Assembly (NCBI GenBank): GCA_016875535.1
Contig: VGPF01000024.1
Coordinates: 1-36,131 of the forward strand
DNA: 36,131 nucleotides
Direction: 5' to 3'
Source of the DNA: Chloroflexota bacterium
GTDB lineage: Bacteria > Chloroflexota > Dehalococcoidia > SHYB01
In this document: piece after piece, positions 1-7,531 of the stretch
Layout of the letters: every line of letters starts with the position of its first letter
Numbering within the stretch: the stretch's first letter is position 1
The notes under the pieces: generated by a model
Database searches by the model: none
What the model saw: only the letters and a program-made list of their open reading frames with translations
What the model was told of the DNA's origin: nothing
Position numbers and translations under genes: made by a program

Positions 1-117
1 CTTGGTCGCTATGGAGGTGATCGCTGCCCACGGTGAAGGGTACTCTGCCCGGTGCTCCTGCACCAAGCGCACCGCCCGCTCTCGCACCTCCGCTGGATAC
101 CGTCCCGGTCGTGTCAT
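1..117 (-). CDS. IS3-family transposase OrfA, N-terminal part (runs off the window)
   Basis: Read on the minus strand, an ATG at 115-117 opens a frame of 39 codons that is still open at base 1. It begins [19 protein letters not shown] and continues with a segment containing EYPSPWAAI, the typical opening of IS3-family OrfA proteins. These carry the helix-turn-helix that binds the element's ends and are joined to OrfB by programmed frameshifting. A strong ribosome binding site (GAGAGGAGGAAGCC) lies directly before the ATG. The rest of the element lies left of the window. Family assignment is from recognised sequence. Confidence 0.85.
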   Translation of the reverse strand, partial: MTRPGRYPAEVRERAVRLVQEHRAEYPSPWAAITSIATK

Positions 118-133
118 GGCTTCCTCCTCTCAA

Positions 134-167
134 GGATAATAGCCTCCACTTTTCCCGGGGCGGTTCA
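134..167 (-). repeat. Terminal inverted repeat of the left-edge IS3 element
   Basis: On the minus strand the sequence starting at base 167 reads TGAACCGCCCCGGGAAAAG, a typical IS3-family end beginning with TG. It sits about 50 bases upstream of the OrfA start, so base 167 is the probable outer boundary of the element. The first bases resemble the end found at 35982 (TGAACAGCCGGG). Confidence 0.65.
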
Positions 168-271
168 CCCTGCGAGGGTAGGGGTTTTTCGTTTGTGTGG
201 GCATGGGGCGTTCGCGATAAATGGAGGGCTTACGGCACATTCTTTGAGGGCTTGGATGAAGACCCGGAATA

Positions 272-296
272 GAAAAGGCCCCTCGGCAGAGGGGCC
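272..296 (-). terminator. Rho-independent terminator, reading leftward
   Basis: GGCCCCTC (277-284) pairs perfectly with GAGGGGCC (289-296) around a 4-base loop. On the minus strand the stem is followed by TTTTCTATT, the expected U-tract. Read on the plus strand it has no T-run, so it would stop leftward transcription. No obvious minus-strand gene ends just to its right. It may insulate the region from, or be left over from, a lost gene. Confidence 0.6.
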
Positions 297-356
297 CCGG
301 CAGGAAAAAGACCTGAAAACAGGTCAAAACAACAGGAACTGAGGACAATCCACATA

Positions 357-384
357 TTGAACTCAGTTCAAAACTAAGTATATG
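357..384 (+). promoter_or_regulatory. Palindromic operator-like site overlapping a weak promoter
   Basis: TTGAACTCAGTTCAA at 357-371 is a perfect 6-3-6 inverted repeat. Its left half TTGAAC could act as a -35 box, with TATATG at 379-384 as -10 and a 16-base spacer. The half-site GAAC resembles a SOS box half-site but the spacing is 3, not 4. The SDR gene starts about 400 bases downstream. A regulatory role is inference. Confidence 0.25.
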
Positions 385-791
385 GTTGGAGAGGTGGGGT
401 GTCAAGAGGGGGAGGAGACCTAAGTTTTGCCAGGGGTGAGCAAAGGGAATCAGAGACCTCTCCCCCGATGCGGCATCGGGGTCTCGAAGACTCGACCTGC
501 GAGTGCCCGCTCGTTGCTCCTAAGAAGGGGCGTAGCTCATCAGGATGAGCACATGCCATCGGAATGGCGCAGACGAGAAGGAATGGACTTCAGAGACCTC
601 ACCCTTTTTCCTCTCCTGCGAGGCGAGGGATAGGGGTTGCTGGGGCAACCCAGAGAGCGTAGGGCCGTTCGTCGTGGTGATGGGGAATCACCTATGCTCA
701 GGGAGGAGAAGGGACGGCCCAAGAGGCATTGGACAAGGGGGTGATGTGACCCATATCATCGCGGGCCTGGAGACCATAAGAGAGGTGACGT

Positions 792-1547
792 ATGCGCCTG
801 AGCGGGAAGGTCGCGGTTGTGACGGGGGCGGGGAGCGGGATCGGGCGGGGGATCTGCCTGCGGTTCGCGGAGGAGGGGGCGAAGATCGTCGCGGCCGATT
901 ATCAGGAGAAGGGGAATGAGGAGACGGCGCGGCTGGTGCGGGAGCGGGGCGGCGACGCGGTGACGGTGACGGCGGACGTTTCCAAGCGCGCCGATGTGCA
1001 GCGCATCTTCGCGAAGGCGATGGAGCGGCACAAGGGTTACGACATCCTGGTGAACAACGCAGGCATCCTGACGAGCGGCAGCATCCTGGAGCTGACGGAG
1101 GAGGCATGGGACCGGGTGATCGCGGTGAACCTGAAGAGCATGTTTCTCTGCACGCAGGAGGCGGCGCGGTACTGGGTGGCGAATAAGCGGCAGGGGAAGA
1201 TCGTGAACCTTGGGTCGGTAAACTCCGAGTTCGCGGTGCCGGGTCACCCGCACTACTGCGCCTCCAAGGGCGGGGTGAAGATGTTCACGCGGGCGGTGGC
1301 GCTGGAGCTTGCGCCGTATGGGATCAATGTGAACGCCATCGGCCCTGGGGGAACGCAGACGATGATCTCGCCGAACTTCTCCAAGCCGGAGGTGGTGGAG
1401 CAGATCGCGAAGGGGGTGCCGCTGGGGCGCATGGCGCAGCCGCGTGACATGGCGAACCTGGCGCTGTTCCTGGCGTCAGAGGATGCGGCCTATATCACAG
1501 GGCAATTGATCTTTTCAGATGGGGGAAGGACGGCGCGGCTGGGGTAG
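792..1547 (+). CDS. Short-chain dehydrogenase/reductase (SDR), 251 aa
   Basis: This is an NAD(P)-dependent oxidoreductase of the classical SDR family, probably acting on an alcohol/ketone of a hydroxyacyl or small-molecule substrate in the cytoplasm. It has the cofactor-binding TGAGSGIG motif near residue 12, the NNAG motif near residue 90, an active-site serine in the LGSVNS region and the YCASK catalytic pair around residues 155-159. The C-terminus has the usual ITGQ...DGG ending. The length (251 aa) is standard. The ATG has a good ribosome binding site (GAGAGGTGACGT). It stands alone on the plus strand, facing away from the RidA operon. The substrate cannot be assigned; 3-oxoacyl-ACP reductase-like annotations are also possible. 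Confidence 0.92.
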   Translation: MRLSGKVAVVTGAGSGIGRGICLRFAEEGAKIVAADYQEKGNEETARLVRERGGDAVTVTADVSKRADVQRIFAKAMERHKGYDILVNNAGILTSGSILELTEEAWDRVIAVNLKSMFLCTQEAARYWVANKRQGKIVNLGSVNSEFAVPGHPHYCASKGGVKMFTRAVALELAPYGINVNAIGPGGTQTMISPNFSKPEVVEQIAKGVPLGRMAQPRDMANLALFLASEDAAYITGQLIFSDGGRTARLG

Positions 1548-2014
1548 GACGGAAAGCAGCATCAATCCGCGAGTGACGATTCTCCAGCCGCGAGCTCGCG
1601 GCTTTCGCGAGGAGGCAAAGGTGGCAACGATAGCGAATCTCTTCGCGCCTGACCGGTGGGTAGCAGGGGGAGGGAGCGGGATCTGGTCGCAGACGATCTC
1701 GGGCAACCCAAGAGAGGGGCGGTACGTTGGGCTGGCTCGTTTTGAGCCTGGGGCGAGCGCCTGGTTTGGGACCAGAAGGCACCGAGTTCCAATCTCGGCA
1801 TCCAGGCTAAGTGCTAAGTGGAGCACGACACCTTTTACAGGCCAAGCCGTTTGATAAGAGTGTTCAACCGAGAGAACACGGTTCAATGCAGAATGCCATG
1901 GAGCATACGTCTCAGCTCAACTCGCATCTTCTTTACGTCTTCTCGAAGCGTTCCCACCAGCAGCCCCAGAGTGGTTTGTGAACTCCAGCATTTATGCTAG
2001 ACAGATTCCCGCGA
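1548..2014. other. Intergenic stretch with a tRNA relic and a perfect palindrome
   Basis: No believable gene is seen. CCGCGAGCTCGCGG at 1588-1601 is a perfect 14-base palindrome shortly after the SDR stop. A tRNA-Pro-like sequence occupies 1732-1806. The remainder up to the convergent RidA gene shows nothing recognisable. Confidence 0.5.
1732..1806 (+). pseudogene. Decayed tRNA-Pro(TGG)-like sequence or tRNA 3'-end remnant
   Basis: The 3' half is clearly tRNA-like. A 7-base loop TTTGGGA (1765-1771) with anticodon TGG sits on a stem with four of five pairs. A 5-base variable loop follows, then a T-arm with a perfect CCGAG/CTCGG stem (1782-1798) around TTCCAAT, then CATCCAG as the 3' acceptor strand. 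The anticodon-arm wording matches bacterial tRNA-Pro. The 5' half fails: CTGGCTC at 1732-1738 pairs with the acceptor at only five of seven positions and no proper D-stem forms. R57 is C, and no CCA is encoded. It may be a dead tRNA gene or a copied tRNA 3' end left by an integration event. Confidence 0.5.
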
Positions 2015-3205
2015 TTAGGCGAGCGCCACTGCGGCTACTGAAAAGATGGTGTTTGTCCTCATGTTCTGGTGGATGATGAGGCCGGTGGCGGCTGGGAAGC
2101 TCGCTCCGAAATATTCACGGCGCACTTGCCCTAAAACGCGAACATCGCCCATGACTGTGGGAGGGACCAGTTCCAGCGTGTAGGCGATGTCATCCATGGA
2201 GACGCCCGCAGCCGAGCAGACTTGCCGGAGGTTCTGGTATGCCTGTCGTGCTTGAGCTCCGAGGTCGTAGTTAGCGACTACCGTCTTGCCGGTCGTATGG
2301 TCAATAGAGGCCTGCGAAGAAAAGTAAACCAAGTTGCCCATCCGTACGGCTGGGACGGACCGGAGCTTTTGATAGCTCTGCTCCCAGCCAGGGACCAGGA
2401 TCTCTTCGCGTTTGCCCGTGAGGGATGCGATGACATCTACTTCTAGGTGACCTCTCGGATTCAGGATGCCGTGGAAGACCGCGGCGTTGACCGAGGGGCG
2501 GCTATCCCCGAAATGCGCCTGACGGACCGCGGCCATGGCTTCATAATGCTCAACCGTCATCGGAGCCACGTAGTCCACGATGTGGACCACGTTCGTGTAG
2601 GATGCTCCTGCTGCCTGCAGCGTCTTGTCAATGCGTGTGTAGCAGGCCTTCGCCTGATTCTCTGCCGTTGTCGGCTCAAGCTCAACGACTCCAGAAAAGA
2701 AGAGCTTGCCTCCCGCCTTCACGGCCGGAGCATACGTTAGATCCTTGAATCGCTCGTATTCGGGCCCCGCGGGTATGACGACTTCTTTTCCCCCTTTGAC
2801 TGCGATCGCTTGAATCTCGATAAGGGCATCGGGCCTAAGGAGGCTATGGACCAGGACCCCCGTGGAAGCGACGGGGCTCTTCCCGAGGAATTGCCGCCGC
2901 ACATCGCCGGTTTTGCTATACAGAGGGAAGCCCCTGGGTACAACGTAGTCCACTGTTCGCACGATGTCCGTGTATGCCATCCCGGCGGCTTGAAGGATGA
3001 CGCCGATTTTCTCCCACGCTATCTTCGTCTGCTCCACGATGTCGCCTTTGCAAAGAACACTCCGGGACTCGGCATCGTAGGCGCTGCCTGTCTGCCCGGA
3101 GATATACGCGACACCCTTGTGCTCGACCCCCATCGAGAACGTATATCGGTTGAGGTCGAGCCATGGGAATTTCTCTGGTTTCACTTGGATGTGATTGCGG
3201 GCCAT
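2015..3205 (-). CDS. Triple RidA/YjgF-domain protein, 396 aa
   Basis: This protein consists of three consecutive RidA (YjgF/YER057c/UK114) domains at about residues 1-130, 140-262 and 270-396. Each repeats the pattern of a GN/GKL-F-SGQ-type strand, a TLQAAGASYTN-like helix, a DYV strand, a R..HFG motif and a final hydrophobic strand. Single-domain RidA proteins are about 130 aa trimers that deaminate reactive enamines/imines; here one chain could fold as a pseudo-trimer. The arginine that RidA uses to bind the substrate carboxylate near the domain end is not evident: those strands read ALIEIQAIA, GHLEVDVIAS and TIFSVAAVALA. The substrate may therefore be different. It is the last gene of the minus-strand amidase/CoA-transferase operon, 27 bases after the CoA-transferase stop. 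Confidence 0.85.
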   Translation of the reverse strand: MARNHIQVKPEKFPWLDLNRYTFSMGVEHKGVAYISGQTGSAYDAESRSVLCKGDIVEQTKIAWEKIGVILQAAGMAYTDIVRTVDYVVPRGFPLYSKTGDVRRQFLGKSPVASTGVLVHSLLRPDALIEIQAIAVKGGKEVVIPAGPEYERFKDLTYAPAVKAGGKLFFSGVVELEPTTAENQAKACYTRIDKTLQAAGASYTNVVHIVDYVAPMTVEHYEAMAAVRQAHFGDSRPSVNAAVFHGILNPRGHLEVDVIASLTGKREEILVPGWEQSYQKLRSVPAVRMGNLVYFSSQASIDHTTGKTVVANYDLGAQARQAYQNLRQVCSAAGVSMDDIAYTLELVPPTVMGDVRVLGQVRREYFGASFPAATGLIIHQNMRTNTIFSVAAVALA

Positions 3206-3232
3206 TGATGTACCTCCACTATAGATAGATTG

Positions 3233-5707
3233 CTACCGTGGTGCGTGTTCTGCGGGCGTGGCTCTTAGCAGGGGATCCTTCTCAGCGGGGAGTCCCTGCA
3301 GCAGGCTTTTGCGTATCAACTCGGTGTGCTGACCCAAGAGGGGCGCAGCCTTGAATTCGGGAGGGCGCTCGCCATTGAGGAGCCATGGCGTGGTGCCCAT
3401 GCGGCGCCTTCCGATTTCCGGGTGAAAAACATCGGCGATGAAGTGGCGCTGCAGGAGGTGACGGTCCGAGATGAGGTCCGCCGAGTCGAAGACCACCGTT
3501 GCAGGAACGCCTGCCCTCTGTAGAAGCTCTTCTGCCGCCTCCGCCGGCTGTGGGCTGGTCCAAGACTCGATGACGGCATCCAACTCGGCTGCGTTGCGTT
3601 CCCGCGCTTCGGGGTCGCGGAAGCGTGGGTCGGCCATCCATTCGGGATGGCCCGTGGAGCGGCAGAAGGCTTCCCACTGACCGTTGCCGCCGATGGAGAT
3701 GGCGACCCATCGCTGCGCTCCGGCGCACCGATAGATGCCGTGAGGTGTCTTTCCCCTTTCCTTGTTGCCCACGAGCGTCGGCTCGTGATAGTTCAGCCCG
3801 TAGGCGGCGATGGCTTCGGGGATAACAGTCGCCAGGGCTTCCGTCATGGCGAGCTCAATGAACTGTCCCCGGCCTGTGCGGGCGCGCAGCCGGAGGGCTG
3901 CCAATATAGCGAGCACGCAATAGCAGCCACTGAAGTAGTCCGGGAAGAAGGCCCCGAGAATGCGGGGATGCCCTCCCGGGTATCCAGTCACAGAGGCCAA
4001 CCCGCTGTACAGGTTGATCACGCTGTGGAAGCCCACAAAGTTGCGCATGGGCCCGCTGCGCCCGAATGCTGTCAGCGAGAGGAAGATAAGATCAGGCCGG
4101 AGCGCCCGGGCTGCTTTGTACGGCAGGCCTAGGCGTTCCATGATGCCAAACGAGAAGTTTTCTACAACCACGTCGCTAACAGCTACGAGCTCGCGGGCGA
4201 TTTGCAGGTCTCTCGCCTCGCCCAAATCCAGGCAGATACTCTGCTTGTTCGTATTCAGCAGATTGAAGCCGCCGCTCCGATTCACCCCAGGCTGTGCCTC
4301 AGCGTAGGGGGGAAGCCCTCGCAGTGTCAGCTTCTCAGGGTTCTCCACGAGCAGCACTTCGGCTCCGAGCCATGCGAGCGCCTGCGTAGCGTACGGGACG
4401 GCGATGAGCTGTCCGAAATCGAGGATGCGGATGCCGGCAAGCGGCTTGCGCGGGTCCCGAGAAGCGGGGTGGACAGCCTGACCAGCGCTCGTCCGCTGCG
4501 TCCATGGGTCAGTTGCTGCCTCTCTGGGGATGAAGCTGAAGGCGTTTCCGGGTGGAGCCGACAGGCCGGCGGTGCTCCCCCGGCGAGCGTTCACGCGTAT
4601 CGGGTTGCCCGGCAGCAGCACCCGGCTTCCATCGGTCAGGCGATCTTTTCTTATGAAGCCTCGGGATCTGGTTTGCGGCGAATCTACCATCTGGCCGATC
4701 CCGTACGCCGGGAAGCAGGGCACGCCGTGCACTTGGGCGAGTTTGGCGATCTCTTCGCCGGTGTGCGCCGTTGTCCACTCGAGGAGCAGCGGCTCAAGGG
4801 CGTCCCAGTTTCGCGCGCGGTCGGCGGAGGTGGCAAAGACCTCTGACGCTCCCCAATCGGGCCGGCCCATGACCCTGACCAGGCTGCGCCAGTGGTGGTC
4901 CAGAAAGGCGGCAACGACAACATAGCCGTCCTTGCACGGAAGGTACGCGTTCGGCTGACTGCCAAAAACCTCAGGATTCCGCCGTTTAGGCGTAAGGTGG
5001 GATGCGTGGGCGATCTCCCAGGTCATGATGGCCGCTACGGCTTCCTGCTTGCTGATATCGAGCTCGCACCCCTGTCCGGTGATATCTCTGCGCGCCAGCC
5101 CCGCAAAAACTGCCGTGGCGGCCTGGATGCCGGCGGTGTACTCGCCGATATGGGTGTTCGCACGGAGCGGCGGCTCCTCATAGGGGTCCCGGGGCATATC
5201 AGGCAATCCCGGGGACGCAAAGGCGAGTCCGCCGGCGCTCACGGTGATCAGGTCGTCGCCGAGATACGTTCGCTTAGAGCCCGTTAATCCGAAGGGCGTC
5301 AGTATGGAGACAATGAGCCTGGGATTAACTGACGCAAGCTCTGCGTAGCGGAGATTGAGCCGGTCTATCGTGGATGCCGGGGCATCAAGCAGCAGCACGT
5401 CTGCATCGTTGAGGAGCTCGAGTATCCGGGGGCGGTTCTGCCGCTCGGAGCAATCAAGAATCAGACCTCGCTTCCCTCGATTGAGGTAGTGAAAGAGGAT
5501 GCTTGAATTCGGTCCCGGCGTCCGGCCCGGAAATGGGCCTCGGGAACGGGAGCTATCACCCGTTGGCGGTTCAATTTTGATGACATCGGCTCCGGCATCG
5601 GCCAGGAGGCGGCAGGCGTAAGGTCCGGCCACGAAATCGGCAATCTCAACGACGCGGAGGCCGCTCAATGGAGCGGTTGGCAGTGAGTGGTGTGCGCTGC
5701 GACGCAT
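3233..5707 (-). CDS. Double-domain family III (CaiB/BaiF) CoA-transferase, 824 aa
   Basis: Two complete family III CoA-transferase domains are fused: about residues 12-395 (opening PLSGLRVVEIADFVAGPYA) and 420-800 (opening PLAGIRILDFGQLIAVPYA). These enzymes move CoA between carboxylic acids through a glutamyl/aspartyl-CoA intermediate. The first domain keeps the catalytic aspartate, D152 in GDDLITVSAGG. The matching position of the second domain is H561 in GFHSVINLYSG. One half may therefore be structural, whereas single-domain family members are interlocked homodimers with two sites. Typical members are 380-430 aa, so the length reflects the fusion. The start codon lies 2 bases after the amidase stop, indicating translational coupling. 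The role is probably CoA activation of the acid released by the amidase; this is inference. Confidence 0.9.
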   Translation of the reverse strand: MRRSAHHSLPTAPLSGLRVVEIADFVAGPYACRLLADAGADVIKIEPPTGDSSRSRGPFPGRTPGPNSSILFHYLNRGKRGLILDCSERQNRPRILELLNDADVLLLDAPASTIDRLNLRYAELASVNPRLIVSILTPFGLTGSKRTYLGDDLITVSAGGLAFASPGLPDMPRDPYEEPPLRANTHIGEYTAGIQAATAVFAGLARRDITGQGCELDISKQEAVAAIMTWEIAHASHLTPKRRNPEVFGSQPNAYLPCKDGYVVVAAFLDHHWRSLVRVMGRPDWGASEVFATSADRARNWDALEPLLLEWTTAHTGEEIAKLAQVHGVPCFPAYGIGQMVDSPQTRSRGFIRKDRLTDGSRVLLPGNPIRVNARRGSTAGLSAPPGNAFSFIPREAATDPWTQRTSAGQAVHPASRDPRKPLAGIRILDFGQLIAVPYATQALAWLGAEVLLVENPEKLTLRGLPPYAEAQPGVNRSGGFNLLNTNKQSICLDLGEARDLQIARELVAVSDVVVENFSFGIMERLGLPYKAARALRPDLIFLSLTAFGRSGPMRNFVGFHSVINLYSGLASVTGYPGGHPRILGAFFPDYFSGCYCVLAILAALRLRARTGRGQFIELAMTEALATVIPEAIAAYGLNYHEPTLVGNKERGKTPHGIYRCAGAQRWVAISIGGNGQWEAFCRSTGHPEWMADPRFRDPEARERNAAELDAVIESWTSPQPAEAAEELLQRAGVPATVVFDSADLISDRHLLQRHFIADVFHPEIGRRRMGTTPWLLNGERPPEFKAAPLLGQHTELIRKSLLQGLPAEKDPLLRATPAEHAPR

Positions 5708-5709
5708 GA

Positions 5710-7122
5710 CTAGAGAGAGGGAATGAGGTTATGCCAGCCCAAAGCCTGCTCGTATGTATATGCGATGCGGAGGATGAGAGCATCGGTGAACCGCCTGCCG
5801 ACGATCTGAATGCCGACCGGCAGCTGCTCTGCGGTATATCCGCAGGGAACGGTAACCGCAGGCCATCCCCCGGGATTGAAGACCCGCGTGATGCGCGAAA
5901 GAAGGAATCGAACCCGAAACTCAGTGGCGCCTAAGGTGATGATCGGCGAATCGTATCGGGGTGCGGCGACGGGAACGGTCGGCATGACCAGGGCATCGAC
6001 ACCGGAAAGAGCCGTTTCCACCTCCTGGCTCAGGGCGTGGCGGGCTTGTTGGGCTTTGCAATAGTCGGCAGCGGAGATGAAGAGGCCCGATTCCACGTGC
6101 ATCCTCGTGATGCGGTCGTAGTCGCTTCCTCGAGAAAGAACAAGTTGCCGATGAACTGCGGCGGCCTCTGCAGGGATAATGGTGCTCATCACCAGGCTCA
6201 TTTCGTCCAGGTGAGGGATGGAGACTTCTATCAGGGTGGCGCCAAGGTCTTCGAGCCGGGAAAAGGCACGCCTCACTGTCGCTTCGATCTCAGGGTCTAT
6301 GAAGTCCCAGATGTATTCCCGGGGGACGCCTAGCCGCATCCCGTTGATGCCTCCGAATAAGGATCTCAGGTAGTTTTCCGGGCGTGCTCCTTTGGTCGTT
6401 TCATCGCGGGGGTCTTCGCCTGCGATAACCTCCAAAGCTGCTGCAATGCCCTCCACTGACTTGGAGAGAGGCCCCGGGTGATCAAGAGACCAGGAGAGGG
6501 GTGTCATGCCGAAGCGGCTCACAAGGCCAAAGGTCGGTTTGAGACCTACAAGGCCGCAGAGAGCGGCAGGAACTCGAATAGAGCCGCCGGTATCGCTCCC
6601 GAGCGAGATGGCGCACTCGCCTGCGGCAACCGATGCGGCAGAACCTGTGCTGGAGCCGCCGGGTATGCGTGCAAGGTCCCAGGGGTTGTGCACATCGCCG
6701 TAATGCTGGTTCCGCCCCTGCTCGCCGAAGGCGAATTCGGTCATCATGAGTTTAGCGACGATGATGGCTCCTGCTTGACGGAGGCGAGATACGACCGAAG
6801 CGTCCTCCGCCGGAACGTAATCTGCGAAGATCTTGGAACCCGATGTCGTTCGTATCGTTTTTGTGGCGAAGAGATCTTTCAGTCCTATGGGGATGCCATG
6901 GAGCATCCCGCGGTAGCCATACCGGGCGATTTCCTGATCGGCCGCTTTTGCGGCTGCAACGGCATCGTCGGCTGTCACGGTGATGATAGCGTGGACCCTA
7001 GGCTCCACCTGTTCGATTCGGCGGAGGAAAGCCTGGGTCACTTCAAGGACCGATACCTGCCGCCTTTGTATGGCCGCTGCGAGGTCCCGGATTGACCAGC
7101 TGGTCACATCGGAGGACGTCAC
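5710..7122 (-). CDS. Amidase-signature hydrolase (GatA/AtzE-like), 470 aa
   Basis: This enzyme hydrolyses a carboxamide or ureide C-N bond with the amidase-signature Ser-cisSer-Lys triad. The residues are visible: K82 in GLKDLF, S157 in the GGSSTGSA block and nucleophile S181 in SDTGGSIRVP. The length is normal for the family. It starts with GTG at 7122, overlapping the stop of the upstream small gene by four bases (GTGA), so the two are co-translated. That pairing with a GatC-like small protein resembles the AtzG-AtzE arrangement of biuret and related amidohydrolases, as well as GatC-GatA. The lack of a GatB partner and the catabolic neighbours argue against a role in tRNA amidation. Substrate unknown. 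Confidence 0.9.
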   Translation of the reverse strand: MTSSDVTSWSIRDLAAAIQRRQVSVLEVTQAFLRRIEQVEPRVHAIITVTADDAVAAAKAADQEIARYGYRGMLHGIPIGLKDLFATKTIRTTSGSKIFADYVPAEDASVVSRLRQAGAIIVAKLMMTEFAFGEQGRNQHYGDVHNPWDLARIPGGSSTGSAASVAAGECAISLGSDTGGSIRVPAALCGLVGLKPTFGLVSRFGMTPLSWSLDHPGPLSKSVEGIAAALEVIAGEDPRDETTKGARPENYLRSLFGGINGMRLGVPREYIWDFIDPEIEATVRRAFSRLEDLGATLIEVSIPHLDEMSLVMSTIIPAEAAAVHRQLVLSRGSDYDRITRMHVESGLFISAADYCKAQQARHALSQEVETALSGVDALVMPTVPVAAPRYDSPIITLGATEFRVRFLLSRITRVFNPGGWPAVTVPCGYTAEQLPVGIQIVGRRFTDALILRIAYTYEQALGWHNLIPSL

Positions 7123-7322
7123 TCGCGCCTCCGCTTCTCTTCAGGCGAGAAAAGGGTCATATGCGCTTCTGCATACGGGAGCGCCCGGAGCCTCGCCAGC
7201 ACGCCAAAGAGCGTTTCCACTTCAGGCCGTAACACGCGAAGATGCTCATCGCTCGGATCGAGACCGGCTTCCTGCGCCAGGAGACGGAAGGACTCTTCGC
7301 TGAGATGGTGCTGGTCAGACAT
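7119..7322 (-). CDS. Small GatC/AtzG-like amidase partner, 67 aa
   Basis: A short, charged, all-helical protein lies immediately upstream of the amidase with a four-base overlap. GatC- and AtzG-like proteins occupy this position and wrap around their amidase to stabilise it; the size fits (67 aa). The start chosen is the ATG at 7320-7322, which has AAGGA eight bases upstream. A longer frame to 7349 lacks such a site. The C-terminus contains PYAEAHMTLFSPEE, reminiscent of the L..R.D family ending. The assignment rests mainly on position and size. Confidence 0.55.
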   Translation of the reverse strand: MSDQHHLSEESFRLLAQEAGLDPSDEHLRVLRPEVETLFGVLARLRALPYAEAHMTLFSPEEKRRRE

Positions 7323-7531
7323 AGGGGATGTCCTTAAGGTTTGCAACATTCTAGAAGCCGGACCTTCAGACTCAAAGAGATGCCGCTTCTCCGAAGCGTG
7401 TAGATGCGTACGGCTCGGCCTTAAGCTCTTACGCGAGACTCAAATCTTCATCCGTACCCTCCTCCCTTCAGAAGGATATCTAGGCCTATGTAGCATGCTC
7501 TGGACTGAAATAGCCCATTACGGCTTTCGGG
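7323..7531. promoter_or_regulatory. Divergent intergenic region between the amidase operon and a CoA-transferase gene
   Basis: This 209-base gap separates the leftward amidase/RidA operon from the rightward CoA-transferase/crotonase group and must hold promoters for both. I see no convincing -35/-10 pair or operator by eye. Confidence 0.35.

Larger units (their letters stand above)
168..791. other. Gene-poor stretch with hairpins and a palindrome
   Basis: No convincing gene lies between the IS end and the SDR gene; the short frames here overlap each other and resemble nothing known. It contains a strong hairpin at 277-296, a 6-bp hairpin at 310-325 (GACCTG/CAGGTC), a palindrome at 357-371, an 8-bp hairpin at 463-481 (CCCCGATG/CATCGGGG) and a tRNA-5'-half-like stretch at about 526-568. 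The sequence CAGAGACCTC occurs twice (451 and 591). These are relics and regulatory-looking elements rather than coding DNA. Confidence 0.5.

Noticed and set aside
526-568. tRNA-like 5' half (AGGGGCGTAGCTCATCAGGA with a matching D-arm)
   Set aside because: The D-stem GCTC/GAGC is good, but the anticodon arm has the wrong loop size and no T-arm or matching acceptor strand follows. Chance or a decayed fragment; not called as a gene. Its acceptor does not pair with the relic at 1732-1806.
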